The notes under the pieces: generated by a model
What the model was told of the DNA's origin: nothing
The model's input: the letters and a program-made list of their open reading frames with translations, nothing else
Database searches by the model: none
Shown: one piece after another, positions 45,306 to 54,508 of the stretch
Position numbering within the stretch: the stretch's first letter is position 1
Layout: each line of letters starts with the position of its first letter
Position numbers and translations under genes: made by a program
Origin: Mesorhizobium loti
Lineage (GTDB): Bacteria > Pseudomonadota > Alphaproteobacteria > Rhizobiales > Rhizobiaceae
Assembly: GCA_014189435.1 (NCBI GenBank)
Contig: CP050293.1
Span: 5,585,001 to 5,649,000 of the forward strand
Direction: 5' to 3'
DNA: 64,000 bases

Positions 45306-47003
45306 ATGTCAGCTGCAAATCCCACTCGCGATGATTTCGCGAGCCTGCTCGAAGAATCTTTTACCGCCGGTCACTCCGGCGAAGGCCAGGTCGTCAAGGG
45401 CATCATCACCGCCATTGAAAAGGACATGGCCATCATCGACGTCGGCCTCAAGGTCGAAGGCCGCGTGCCGCTGAAGGAATTCGGCGTCAAGGGCAAGGAC
45501 ACCACCCTCAAGGTTGGTGACACCGTCGAAGTCTATGTCGAGCGCATCGAAAACGCGCTTGGCGAAGCGATGCTTTCCCGTGAGAAGGCCCGCCGTGAAG
45601 AGAGCTGGGTCCGTCTCGAAGAGAAGTTCACCAAGGGTGAGCGCGTCGAAGGCGTCATCTTCAACCAGGTCAAGGGCGGCTTCACCGTCGACCTCGACGG
45701 CGCCGTGGCCTTCCTGCCGCGCAGCCAGGTCGATATCCGCCCGATCCGCGACGTCTCCCCGCTGATGCACAACCCGCAGCCCTTCGAGATCCTCAAGATG
45801 GATCGCCGCCGCGGCAACATCGTGGTGTCGCGCCGTACCGTGCTCGAGGAGAGCCGCGCCGAACAGCGTTCGGAAATCGTGCAGAACCTCGAAGAAGGCC
45901 AGGTTGTCGAAGGCGTCGTCAAGAACATCACCGATTACGGTGCGTTCGTCGACCTCGGCGGCATCGACGGTCTGCTGCATGTCACCGACATGGCATGGCG
46001 CCGCGTCAACCATCCGACCGAAATCCTCAACATCGGTCAGACGGTCAAGGTGCAGATCATCCGCATCAACCAGGAAACCCACCGCATCTCGCTCGGCATG
46101 AAGCAGCTCGAGAGCGATCCGTGGTCCGAGATCGGCACCAAGTTCCCGATCGGCAAGAAGATCAAGGGTACCGTCACCAACATCACCGACTACGGCGCGT
46201 TCGTCGAGCTGGAGCCGGGCATCGAGGGTCTCATCCACGTTTCGGAAATGTCGTGGACGAAGAAGAACGTGCATCCCGGCAAGATCCTGTCGACGACCCA
46301 GGAAGTCGACGTGGTGGTGCTCGAGGTCGATCCGGCCAAGCGCCGCATCTCGCTCGGCCTCAAGCAGACGCTCGAGAATCCGTGGCAGGCTTTCGCCTCG
46401 AGCCATCCGGTCGGCAGCCAGGTCGAGGGCGAGGTCAAGAACAAGACCGAGTTCGGCCTGTTCATCGGCCTCGAAGGCGACGTGGACGGCATGGTGCACC
46501 TTTCCGACCTCGACTGGACCCGTCCGGGCGAGCAGGTCATCGAAGAGTACAATCGCGGCGACATGGTCAAGGCGCAGGTGCTCGACGTCGACATCGACAA
46601 GGAGCGCATCTCGCTCGGCATCAAGCAGCTGGCCAAGGATACGGTCGGCGAGGCGGCGACTTCAGGCGAACTGCGCAAGAACGCGGTCGTCACCTGTGAA
46701 GTCATCGGCGTCAAGGATGGCGGTCTGGAAGTGCGGCTGGTCGACAGCGGCATCGAGACCTTCATCAAGCGCTCCGACCTGAGCCGTGACCGCGACGAGC
46801 AGCGCCCCGAGCGCTTCACCGTCGGCCAGAAGGTTGACGCCCGCGTCATCGCCTTCGACAAGAAGACCCGCAAGCTGCAGGTCTCGATCAAGGCGCTGGA
46901 AATCGCCGAAGAGAAGGAAGCGGTCGCTCAGTACGGCTCGACCGACTCCGGCGCTTCGCTGGGCGACATCCTGGGCGCCGCGCTGAAGAAGCAGGGCAGC
47001 TAA
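45306..47003 (+). CDS. rpsA: 30S ribosomal protein S1
   Basis: 565 residues from ATG 45306, with GGAGAAACA upstream. Six S1 (OB-fold) repeats are visible; the canonical ones carry the VxxITDYGAFVDLGGIDGLLHV and IKGTVTNITDYGAFVELE-type cores, and the C-terminal repeats ~365-545 are more divergent. It binds mRNA on the small ribosomal subunit. A 208-bp leader separates it from cmk, and a strong terminator follows. Confidence 0.97.
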   Translation: MSAANPTRDDFASLLEESFTAGHSGEGQVVKGIITAIEKDMAIIDVGLKVEGRVPLKEFGVKGKDTTLKVGDTVEVYVERIENALGEAMLSREKARREESWVRLEEKFTKGERVEGVIFNQVKGGFTVDLDGAVAFLPRSQVDIRPIRDVSPLMHNPQPFEILKMDRRRGNIVVSRRTVLEESRAEQRSEIVQNLEEGQVVEGVVKNITDYGAFVDLGGIDGLLHVTDMAWRRVNHPTEILNIGQTVKVQIIRINQETHRISLGMKQLESDPWSEIGTKFPIGKKIKGTVTNITDYGAFVELEPGIEGLIHVSEMSWTKKNVHPGKILSTTQEVDVVVLEVDPAKRRISLGLKQTLENPWQAFASSHPVGSQVEGEVKNKTEFGLFIGLEGDVDGMVHLSDLDWTRPGEQVIEEYNRGDMVKAQVLDVDIDKERISLGIKQLAKDTVGEAATSGELRKNAVVTCEVIGVKDGGLEVRLVDSGIETFIKRSDLSRDRDEQRPERFTVGQKVDARVIAFDKKTRKLQVSIKALEIAEEKEAVAQYGSTDSGASLGDILGAALKKQGS

Positions 47004-47045
47004 GCTTCGGCTGTCCGCCGCGCCTCGCGCGCGGCCTGAACAAGG

Positions 47046-47078
47046 AAACCCGCGGGTCGCAAGGCTCGCGGGTTTTTT
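47046..47078 (+). terminator. Rho-independent terminator of rpsA
   Basis: AAACCCGCG pairs with CGCGGGTTT and the stem extends through GGTC/GGCT to a GCAA tetraloop, followed by a T-run (TTTTTT from 47073). It starts 43 nt after the rpsA stop. Confidence 0.9.
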
Positions 47079-47235
47079 CATGCGCGATAAAGCCAGGTGG
47101 TGGCCTTGCGATGGGGTTGGCACAAGACAAAGACGATGGAACACCTTCAATTGCGCACGCGCGGCTGTAAGTTCGGGCCGTCGTTGCAGGTAGACATCGG
47201 AACGCCATGCCCGAGGCAACAGAGAAACATTGCGC

Positions 47236-48057
47236 ATGAAGGTCGTCGGAATCTATCGCTATCCGGTCAAGAGCCTGCGCGGTCATGCCGTACAGAGTGC
47301 TGACATCGAGACCATGGGCATGGCGGGGGACCGCCGCTGGATGGTCGTCGACAAGGATGGACACTTCCTCACCATTCGCCAGATACCGGCAATGACGACG
47401 ATCGACGTCGACCATCGCGGCACGGGCATCCTGTTGAAGCATGACAAGCATGGTTCGCACGCCGTCGAGGCTCCAGCCCCAGACGCCGTGCTCCGTCAGG
47501 TCAAGATCTGGAAGGATATAGTTGCTGCGCGGCCGGGTGACCCTGCCGCCGGCGCCTATCTCTCCACGATTCTTGGCCGGCCCGTCGATCTCGTCTATTT
47601 GGACGATCCGCAAAACCGGCCGGTCGACCCGGAATTCGGCCAGCCTGGCGACTACGTCAGCTTTGCCGACGGCTTTCCGCTGCTGGTCACCACCACGGGC
47701 TCGCTGGACCTTCTGAACAGCCATCTTGCCAGGCCCATCGAGATGGCGCGGTTTCGGCCAAACATCGTGCTCGACGCAGAAGGCGCATGGCCCGAAGACA
47801 GCTGGAAAACGATCCGTATCGGTTCTGTCGAGTTGCGGATCGCAAAGCCCTGCGCGCGCTGTGTCATCACCACCCGCGATCCGCACAGTGGCGAGCAACC
47901 GGATCCGCGCGAGCCGTTGCAGACGCTTGGCAAACTCCATCGCTCCGCCAAGGGCGGCATCATCTTCGGCCAGAATGCGATTCCCAACAACGCCGGCACG
48001 ATCTCCATCGGCGACGCGGTCGAGATCATGGAAGCAGGGGGCTCGAACCTGACATAG
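47236..48057 (+). CDS. MOSC-domain protein (YcbX/mARC-like)
   Basis: 273 residues from ATG 47236. The N-terminal MOSC_N beta-barrel (~1-115) begins KVVGIYRYPVKSLRG. The MOSC domain (~120-265) has VDPEFGQPGDYVSFADG and the molybdenum-cofactor Cys motif AKPCARCVITTRDP (~203-216). Family members reduce N-hydroxylated compounds with electrons from partner proteins. The [2Fe-2S] ferredoxin tail of full-length YcbX is absent, so a separate reductase would be needed. Confidence 0.85.
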   Translation: MKVVGIYRYPVKSLRGHAVQSADIETMGMAGDRRWMVVDKDGHFLTIRQIPAMTTIDVDHRGTGILLKHDKHGSHAVEAPAPDAVLRQVKIWKDIVAARPGDPAAGAYLSTILGRPVDLVYLDDPQNRPVDPEFGQPGDYVSFADGFPLLVTTTGSLDLLNSHLARPIEMARFRPNIVLDAEGAWPEDSWKTIRIGSVELRIAKPCARCVITTRDPHSGEQPDPREPLQTLGKLHRSAKGGIIFGQNAIPNNAGTISIGDAVEIMEAGGSNLT

Positions 48058-48167
48058 TCGCTGCTCCCAGCGTCGGCGGCCGCCATGCTTGGAACGGGCC
48101 GACCTCGGCTGTAGACTGACAAGGTCGGCAACAAGCCGCCCTTGGAAGCCAAACGATCGGAGGCCCC

Positions 48168-48467
48168 ATGATCCGTATCGGCTTTGTTGCCGCATTGCTG
48201 TTGACCGGCACCGTGGCGGCGGCGGCGGCGTTGCCGCCTTACTGGCAACGACAGGCCGAGATCCGAGCCATCGCGGACAGTGCCGATCTTGCCGGCAAAC
48301 TGGAAAGCCGCCCCATCGACGCGATCGAGCATATGGGAACCGACCGCTACCGGGTGGGGGCCGGCGGCTGCACGCTCGATGTGCTGATCGTCGACGACAC
48401 AAGCGCCGAGCCGATGCCGGGTCCGCGCAAGTTCAAGCTGCAGATTGGCAAGCTCGTCTGCAAATGA
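48168..48467 (+). CDS. Small exported protein, unknown function
   Basis: 99 residues with an N-terminal signal (MIRIGFVAALLLTGTVAAAAA, cleavage near residue 21). The mature part contains two Cys (GGCTLDV and LVCK at the end), which could form a disulfide in the periplasm. No family is recognised. Confidence 0.7.
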   Translation: MIRIGFVAALLLTGTVAAAAALPPYWQRQAEIRAIADSADLAGKLESRPIDAIEHMGTDRYRVGAGGCTLDVLIVDDTSAEPMPGPRKFKLQIGKLVCK

Positions 48468-48567
48468 GCCGCCGGACTCCACCGCCGACGGCTGCCGAGA
48501 TGCTCGAGCGGGGCGACCGCTTCATCGCCGTGTCAGGCGAAGCCGGCGGTCGCGCCGCGGCGGGTCC

Positions 48568-49275
48568 TCAGGCCCTGCCGTAAAGCGGCACCAGCGTGCC
48601 GCTCATCGCCTGGTTGGCCGGCGAGGCAAGGTAGGCGATGGCCTCGGCGGCAGCTTCGAGGCTGACCCATCTGGTGACATCGGCATCCGGCATATCGGCG
48701 CGGTTTGCCGGGGTGTCGAGCGTCGACGGCGCCACTGCATTGACCAGGATGCCCTTGTGCTTCAGCTCCTCGGCCATCGCCACCGTCATCGCCGCCACCG
48801 CGGCCTTGCTGGCCGCGTAGGCGACCGAACCGGCGCCCCTGCGCGGTTCCAGTGCTGCTCGTGCAGCGATGTTGACGATGCGGCCTGCCGTGCCTGATGC
48901 CAGCATCGAGCGGACCGCGGCGCGGCAGCACAGGAAGGCAGTGCGTGCATTGGTGTCCATCATCTCGGCAAAGGACGCCGACTCGATCTTTTCCACAGGT
49001 GCCGAGGTGAAGCCGCCGGCCAGGTGGATCGAGCCCCACAGGCCTGGAACCTGGCTGTAGAACGCTTCGACCTTGGCGGGGTCCGAGAGATCGACATTGT
49101 GCACCAGCCTGACACGGTCATGCGTGGCGAAAGGGAAATGCGTTGGTGCGGCGGCATGGGCATTGGGCACATGGCAGATCGCGCCGTCACTCAGCAGTTT
49201 GCCGACAACCGCACCGCCGAGCGCACCGGTCCCGCCGGTCACGACGATATGCTTGCCTTCAAGTGTTTCCGTCAT
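48568..49275 (-). CDS. SDR family oxidoreductase
   Basis: 235 residues from ATG 49275, with AGGAG 8 nt upstream (upstream in-frame ATGs at 49293 and 49359 have no site). Cofactor motif TGGTGALGGAV (~13-23), catalytic YAASKAAVAAM (~149-159) and a NAVAPSTLDTPANRADM loop. It precedes nothing in its own direction and lies next to a ThDP-decarboxylase gene. Substrate unknown. Confidence 0.85.
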   Translation of the reverse strand: MTETLEGKHIVVTGGTGALGGAVVGKLLSDGAICHVPNAHAAAPTHFPFATHDRVRLVHNVDLSDPAKVEAFYSQVPGLWGSIHLAGGFTSAPVEKIESASFAEMMDTNARTAFLCCRAAVRSMLASGTAGRIVNIAARAALEPRRGAGSVAYAASKAAVAAMTVAMAEELKHKGILVNAVAPSTLDTPANRADMPDADVTRWVSLEAAAEAIAYLASPANQAMSGTLVPLYGRA

Positions 49276-49464
49276 CTTGGACGCTCCTGTCATTTTTTTA
49301 TCGTTAGGTCGTTTCTTACGCCACGCCGACGCGAAGCGTCGCGCCTTTCGCGCCATCACTCAATTGAAATCTCGACATGGCAGTTGTCGCGTCTTTGCAT
49401 GCGTCCGCCCACCACTCGGCCATGGGTCATGCCAGCCGGGACGGGAGCCACGCGACACTGATAT

Positions 49465-51042
49465 TCAGTCAACCGTGATTTCGATGACGCGCGGCAGTCC
49501 GGTGGCCCGCGCGCGTTTCAGCGCGTCCGCCAGACCATCAATATCGGCAAGCCGTTCGGCGCCGATGCCATAGGCTTGCGCCAGCTTGCAGAAATCCGGC
49601 GGCGCCGGCGATACGCCAACCGGCTCGACGCCGACGTCGAGCATCGAGGTTTCGATCTCGCGGTAACCTCTGTTATTCCAGACGACGAAGATGACCGGTG
49701 CCCGGGCATCGAGTGCGGCGCCCAGTTCCGGCAGCGTGAACTGGAAGCCGCCGTCACCCGTGAGGCAGACGACCGGCGCATCGGGCACCGCAAGGGCAGC
49801 GCCGATCGCCGCCGGCGGGCCATAGCCGAGCGCGCCGAAGCCGGTGGCGGCATTGAACCAGCCGCCCGGCCGGTCATGGTCGTAATAGAGGTTTGCGGCG
49901 TAGATCGGTTGCGTCGAATCGCCGACGATAAGTGCGCCCGGCAAAGCGTCGCGGATCATCTCGACGGCGCGCACTTGCGCCTGCAGGGTCGGATTGAGTT
50001 CGGCAAAGGCTGCTTTTCGTGCAGCAGCGGCGCGCGACGAACCGCCTTCGCTTGCCGGGACATGGCCGGTTTCCAGAAGCAGCGCTTCGAGCGCCTCGGC
50101 GCAATCGGCCTGGATCGAAACCGTCGCCGGGCGGCGGGCAAGCTGGTCCGCGCCGATATCGATGCGGATCAGATTGGCGGGCAGGACGAAGCCGCCATCG
50201 CTGTAGCCGTCATAGTCGGTCGGGCCGAACTCGGTGCCGGCGGCAATGACCAGATCTGCGTCGGCCATCAGCGCCCGCACCGCCTTCAGGCTGGGACTGG
50301 CCGGCACGCAAAGCGGATGACCATGCAGCAGACCGCGCGCATTGGCGGTCTGGACGACCGGCGCGCCCAGCCGTTCGGCCAGACGCCGCAATGGCGCCTC
50401 GGCGCGTTTGGCGCCGCCGCCGACCAGGATCAGTGGGCGGCGCGCGGCAGCGATGAGTTTGGCAGCGCTGGCAATTGCGGCACCTTCCGGCGCGGGTGGC
50501 GTCACATTGCTCAGCATGGCAGCGATGCCATCCGCCGGCTTGACCATGACGTCGGTCGGGATTTCGATATGCACCGGACCAGGCCTGACCGATGAAAACA
50601 GGGCGAAGGCCTGCGCCAGCGCACCGGGCAATTCGCTGGCCTCGGTGACGCGCTGCGAAAACAGCGCCACCTTCTCCATCATGCCGCGCTGGTCCGGCAG
50701 TTCATGCAGATGGCCCAGCCCCTTGCCCAGCGTCGGCATGGCGTTGACGCCTGATATGACCAGCATCGGCACCGAATCGGCGCGTGCCTGTCCCATGGCG
50801 GTGATGGTGTTGGTCAGCCCCGGTCCGGTGATGACGAAGGCGACACCCGGCCTGCCGCTGGCGCGCGCATAGCCGTCGGCCATGAAGCCGGCGCCCTGCT
50901 CGTGACGCGGCGTGACATGGCGGATCTTGGAGCGCGCCAGCCCACGGTAGAGTTCGACCGTGTGCACGCCGGGAATGCCGAACACCGTGTCGACGCCATG
51001 GGCTTCGAGCAGCGAAATGAGGGCTTCGCCGAGTGTCGTCAT
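49465..51042 (-). CDS. ThDP-dependent acetolactate-synthase-like decarboxylase (AruI-like)
   Basis: 525 residues from ATG 51042, overlapping the TetR gene by ATGA. N-terminal pyrimidine domain with FGIPGVHTVEL and TPRHEQGAGFMADGYARA, central domain with GGGAKRAEAPL, and C-terminal ThDP motif GDGGFQFTLPELGAALDARAP...NNRGY. Short acetolactate-synthase-like proteins next to arginine-type genes often are 5-guanidino-2-oxopentanoate decarboxylases. The adjoining DDAH-like hydrolase and polar amino acid transporter fit that. Other 2-oxo acid substrates are possible. Confidence 0.82.
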   Translation of the reverse strand: MTTLGEALISLLEAHGVDTVFGIPGVHTVELYRGLARSKIRHVTPRHEQGAGFMADGYARASGRPGVAFVITGPGLTNTITAMGQARADSVPMLVISGVNAMPTLGKGLGHLHELPDQRGMMEKVALFSQRVTEASELPGALAQAFALFSSVRPGPVHIEIPTDVMVKPADGIAAMLSNVTPPAPEGAAIASAAKLIAAARRPLILVGGGAKRAEAPLRRLAERLGAPVVQTANARGLLHGHPLCVPASPSLKAVRALMADADLVIAAGTEFGPTDYDGYSDGGFVLPANLIRIDIGADQLARRPATVSIQADCAEALEALLLETGHVPASEGGSSRAAAARKAAFAELNPTLQAQVRAVEMIRDALPGALIVGDSTQPIYAANLYYDHDRPGGWFNAATGFGALGYGPPAAIGAALAVPDAPVVCLTGDGGFQFTLPELGAALDARAPVIFVVWNNRGYREIETSMLDVGVEPVGVSPAPPDFCKLAQAYGIGAERLADIDGLADALKRARATGLPRVIEITVD

Positions 51043-51686
51043 TGGTTTTCCTCCCCTTCCGGCGCGAGGCCTAGTTCGGCCTCGACAGTCTTGATGCCGA
51101 TCGCCGCCAATTCGCCGGGCGAGAACATCTCGCCGGCCAGGCAACCTTCGATCCAGAGTCCGTCGATGATCGCATTAATCGCGATGGCATGGTGGCGCAA
51201 TTGGCTTGTGTCCGGATTGCGCCGTTCGGCGGCGAGCACCTCAGCCACAACCGCTTCCACCTCATTGCGAAAACCAAGGTAGCCTTCGCGGTGGGCATGG
51301 GCCAAGGTCGGATCCGCTCTGGCGCGGCCGATGAAGGTTGCCCAGAGCGAAAACACCCGCGCATCGATGATCGGCGCATTGAGGTTGGCGGTGACGAAAG
51401 CCGCAAGGCGCTGGCGAGGCGAGGTATCCTCCATGACCAACGCCGCTTTCGCCTGCTCGGTCATGCGGCCCATCAGCGCTGCATAGGCTTCCTGCAGCAA
51501 TTCTTCCTTGCCGGGAAAATAGTGCCGGATCAGCCCAGCGGTGACGCCGGCACGCAATGCGATGGTGCGCAAGGTGGCGCCCTGCAGGCCATGTTCGGCC
51601 ACGCTGTCCAGAGTGGCCTCGATCAGATCCTGCCGCCGCCGCTCCTCGCCCTCGCGACGGAACCTGCGGCGGGATGGCGTATTCAT
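51039..51686 (-). CDS. TetR/BetI-like transcriptional regulator
   Basis: 215 residues from ATG 51686; an in-frame ATG at 51713 would add 9 residues and overlap the hydrolase gene more. N-terminal HTH with GATLRTIALRAGVTAGLIRHYFPGKEELL and a C-terminal BetI-like domain containing IDGLWIEGCLAG. I chose 51686 for its ATGA overlap with the hydrolase stop, matching the ATGA overlap at its own end. It probably controls this divergent locus. Confidence 0.82.
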   Translation of the reverse strand: MNTPSRRRFRREGEERRRQDLIEATLDSVAEHGLQGATLRTIALRAGVTAGLIRHYFPGKEELLQEAYAALMGRMTEQAKAALVMEDTSPRQRLAAFVTANLNAPIIDARVFSLWATFIGRARADPTLAHAHREGYLGFRNEVEAVVAEVLAAERRNPDTSQLRHHAIAINAIIDGLWIEGCLAGEMFSPGELAAIGIKTVEAELGLAPEGEENQ

Positions 51687-52555
51687 TGGCGCAGGATCGG
51701 TCGCGTCAGGCATGTCGGCCCGCCCTCGCAGGCGATGCAGAGCGCATCCGCCTCGAAGATTTCGACCGTGCAGCCGGCGGCTTCCATCGCGGCTTTGGTC
51801 TTTGGAAAGCCTGCAACGGCAATGACCTTGTGTGGGCTGGTCGGCAGCACGTTCAGGCTAAGGCCGTTGGAAGCCGCGAACTCTTCGGCGTCGCCTTCGA
51901 CCAGCCGGATGTTGTGCGCCTTCAGCATCTGATAGAACGGGGCCGGCAAAAGCGGTGAATAGACCAGTGCGAGGTCGTCGGCCAGCGGGCTGATCACCGA
52001 CATCAGATGCAGGCACGCCTCTTCGCCTTGCCACAGCGGCAGATCAAAGCCGTAGACGGTAACGCCCAGCGGCGTCAGCAGGTTGGAAACCTGCTGGATG
52101 CCTTCCTGGTTGGAGCGGACACCGCGCCCGATCACCAGCGTGCGGGCATCGAGCCATACACAATCACCGCCTTCGACCTGGCCAGGAACGTCGACGCGGC
52201 CCAGGATTGGAATGCCCAGCCTTCGGTAGGTTTCCTCATGCAGCGAGGGCTCCCTGGCGCGCAACGGTTTGCCCATGGACAGAATCAGCGCGCCGCGATC
52301 GGTCATCAGCGACGGGTCGTGCGTGAACACCGAATCCGAAAGTCCATCCGCCGTGTCCTCGATCCATTCGATTTCGGCACCGGAAGCCGCCACCAGTTCA
52401 GCAAGGAGCGCGTGCTGCGATGCAGCTTTCGCCGGATTGAATCCCGGGCCATAGTGCCAGGCAGCCCTGTCGGCATTGCGCATGGCGTTGGCCGCCGACC
52501 GCATCAGCACGCGGCGCAGCGGCGCCGCCATGGACTGTGATCCGAAAGCGCTCAT
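51683..52555 (-). CDS. DDAH/amidinohydrolase-family protein
   Basis: 290 residues from ATG 52555, with AAGGG upstream. Amidinotransferase (pentein) fold: DNADR-like N-terminus, HDPSLMTDRGALIL (~65-78), VEGGDCVWLDARTLVIGRG, and C-terminal CIACEGGPTCLTRP where the final Cys is the catalytic residue. Family members hydrolyse methylarginines, arginine or related guanidino compounds. It is the promoter-proximal gene of the operon with the TetR and ThDP genes. Confidence 0.82.
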   Translation of the reverse strand: MSAFGSQSMAAPLRRVLMRSAANAMRNADRAAWHYGPGFNPAKAASQHALLAELVAASGAEIEWIEDTADGLSDSVFTHDPSLMTDRGALILSMGKPLRAREPSLHEETYRRLGIPILGRVDVPGQVEGGDCVWLDARTLVIGRGVRSNQEGIQQVSNLLTPLGVTVYGFDLPLWQGEEACLHLMSVISPLADDLALVYSPLLPAPFYQMLKAHNIRLVEGDAEEFAASNGLSLNVLPTSPHKVIAVAGFPKTKAAMEAAGCTVEIFEADALCIACEGGPTCLTRPILRQ

Positions 52556-52610
52556 CGAAGCCCTTTTTCGCTGAAAAAATCGAGAAAATTTCATGGACGG
52601 CTATTTATAC

Positions 52611-52633
52611 ACTTGCACAACAAGCTCGCAAGT
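52611..52633. promoter_or_regulatory. Inverted repeat in the divergent region upstream of the hydrolase operon
   Basis: ACTTGC and GCAAGT flank an 11-bp spacer that contains CAAG. It lies between two divergent operons, 57 bp from the hydrolase start, and is a candidate site for the TetR-family regulator. Confidence 0.4.
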
Positions 52634-52767
52634 GCCGTAATGAGCAGGATTGACGGGCTCGCGCCGTTGGGTCCATGCTGAAGTCTGGAGCGGGGCAGTA
52701 CAGCGTATATGTTGATTAGCCGGATAGACGTTCGACGAACTGCCGCCTACCCTATAGAGGCCACACC

Positions 52768-53583
52768 GTGAGCGCGGCGGAAGCTGCCGCAGTCCAATCT
52801 GGCACGGCGCAGGACGGCGCCGCCGAAGCCATCCATGTCGAGAACCTGCACAAGAGATTCGGTGAGCTGCATGTGCTGAAGGGCGTCTCGCTGTCGGCGC
52901 GCGACGGCGAGGTCATCGCCATCATCGGCGGCTCAGGCTCGGGCAAATCGACACTGCTGCGCTGCATCAACTGCCTTGAAAACCCGACGAGCGGCATCAT
53001 CCGCGTCAATGGCGAGGAGATCAAGCTCAAGGCCGACAGCCATGGCCACACGGTTCCGGCCGACCGCAAGCAGATCGAGCGCATCCGCTCCAAGCTCGGC
53101 ATGGTGTTCCAGAACTTCAACCTGTGGAGCCACATGACGCTGATCGAGAACGTCATCGAGGTTCCCGTGCATGTGCTTGGCATCAAGCGCGACGTGGCGA
53201 TCGCAGAGGCCGAAAAGCTGCTCGCCCGCGTCGGCCTGGCCGAAAAGCGCGACGTCTATCCGGCCTATCTGTCGGGCGGCCAGCAGCAGCGCGCCGCGAT
53301 CGCCCGTGCGCTGGCCATCAATCCGCGCGTCATGCTGTTCGACGAACCGACCTCGGCGCTCGATCCCGAGCTGGTCGGCGAGGTGTTGAAGGTGATCGGC
53401 GACCTGGCGCGCGAAGGCCGCACCATGGTGCTGGTCACGCACGAGATGAAGTTCGCCCGCGAGGTCGCGACGCATGTCGTCTATCTCTACAATGGATTGG
53501 TCGAGGAAGAAGGACCGCCCGAGCAGATCTTCGGCGCGCCCAAATCCGAAAGGCTGAAGCAGTTCATCCGCAACATCGGCTAG
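52768..53583 (+). CDS. Polar amino acid ABC transporter ATP-binding protein (HisP/OccP type)
   Basis: 271 residues; GTG start with GAGG 8 nt upstream. Walker A GGSGSGKSTLLR, Q-loop VFQNFNLWSHMTLIENV (typical of HisP/ArtP), signature LSGGQQQRAAIARAL and Walker B VMLFDEPTSALDPELV. With the binding protein and two permeases downstream it forms an importer for arginine, ornithine, octopine or related compounds. Confidence 0.95.
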   Translation: MSAAEAAAVQSGTAQDGAAEAIHVENLHKRFGELHVLKGVSLSARDGEVIAIIGGSGSGKSTLLRCINCLENPTSGIIRVNGEEIKLKADSHGHTVPADRKQIERIRSKLGMVFQNFNLWSHMTLIENVIEVPVHVLGIKRDVAIAEAEKLLARVGLAEKRDVYPAYLSGGQQQRAAIARALAINPRVMLFDEPTSALDPELVGEVLKVIGDLAREGRTMVLVTHEMKFAREVATHVVYLYNGLVEEEGPPEQIFGAPKSERLKQFIRNIG

Positions 53584-53637
53584 GACAGGCCGGGACGGAA
53601 GAAAACCGGGAACCAACAACAAACTGGGAGTCGTGAC

Positions 53638-54438
53638 ATGAAGACCGTTCTGAAGACATTCGCCGCAGCGCTGCTGCTGGGCGTCGCCGCCATGGGCGTG
53701 GCCAAGGCCGATCCGGTCAAGATCGGCGTCGCCGCCGAGCCCTATCCGCCCTTCACCTCGCCGGACGCTTCCGGCAAATGGGTCGGCTGGGAGATCGAGT
53801 TCATCGACGCGGTGTGCGCCGAAGAGAAGCTTGATTGCGTCATCACCCCGGTTGCCTGGGACGGCATCATTCCGGCGCTGACGACCAAGAAGATCGACCT
53901 CATCGTTTCCTCGATGTCGATCACCGCCGAACGCGAGAAGACGATCGATTTTTCGGACAAATACTATAACACCCCGACCGCGATCATCGGCCCGAAGGAC
54001 CAGAAATTCGGCTCCGCTCCGGACGACCTCAAGGGCAAGGTCGTCGGGGTTCAGGTGTCGACGGTGCATGCCGTCTACGCCAAGAAGCACTTCGGCGCCA
54101 CGGCTTCCGAGATCAAGGAATACCAGACCCAGGACGAAGCCAACAACGATCTTGCGGCCGGCCGTCTCGACGCGGTGCAGGCCGATTCCATCGCGCTTGG
54201 CGAATTCCTCAAATCGGACCAGGGCAAAGCCTGCTGCGATCTGAAGGGCATGGTGGCTCCGGACGACGAAGTGCTCGGACCAGGCGTCGGCGCCGGCGTG
54301 CGCAAGGAGGACACCGAGCTGAAGGGCAAAATCAACGCAGGCATCAAGGCGATCCGCGCCAACGGCAAGTATGACGAAATCTCGAAGAAGTATTTCGATT
54401 TCGACATTTACGGCGGCGGCGGCGCGCAGTCGAACTGA
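53638..54438 (+). CDS. Periplasmic amino-acid/opine-binding protein (ArgT/OccT-like)
   Basis: 266 residues with a signal peptide (MKTVLKTFAAALLLGVAAMG, cleavage near KA-DP at ~23). SBP_bac_3 fold: YPPFTSPDASGKWVGWEIEF, VAWDGIIPALTTKKIDLIVSSMSIT, LKGKVVGVQVST and GRLDAVQADS. Binds a cationic amino acid or opine. A stem-loop follows. Confidence 0.93.
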   Translation: MKTVLKTFAAALLLGVAAMGVAKADPVKIGVAAEPYPPFTSPDASGKWVGWEIEFIDAVCAEEKLDCVITPVAWDGIIPALTTKKIDLIVSSMSITAEREKTIDFSDKYYNTPTAIIGPKDQKFGSAPDDLKGKVVGVQVSTVHAVYAKKHFGATASEIKEYQTQDEANNDLAAGRLDAVQADSIALGEFLKSDQGKACCDLKGMVAPDDEVLGPGVGAGVRKEDTELKGKINAGIKAIRANGKYDEISKKYFDFDIYGGGGAQSN

Positions 54439-54458
54439 CGATCCTCGCATGAGCTGAG

Positions 54459-54482
54459 GGGCATGGCGTCAGCGCCATGCCC
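54459..54482 (+). other. Intercistronic stem-loop after the binding-protein gene
   Basis: GGGCATGGCG and CGCCATGCCC form a perfect 10-bp stem with a TCAG loop, 21 nt past the binding-protein stop. There is no T-run. It probably stabilises the binding-protein message. Confidence 0.65.
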
Positions 54483-54508
54483 TCCTGCCCGATCTTTCCC
54501 AGGCATGT

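Noticed and set aside
52933..54450. 505-codon frame antisense to the ABC ATPase and binding-protein genes
   Set aside because: Shadow of two well-supported genes.
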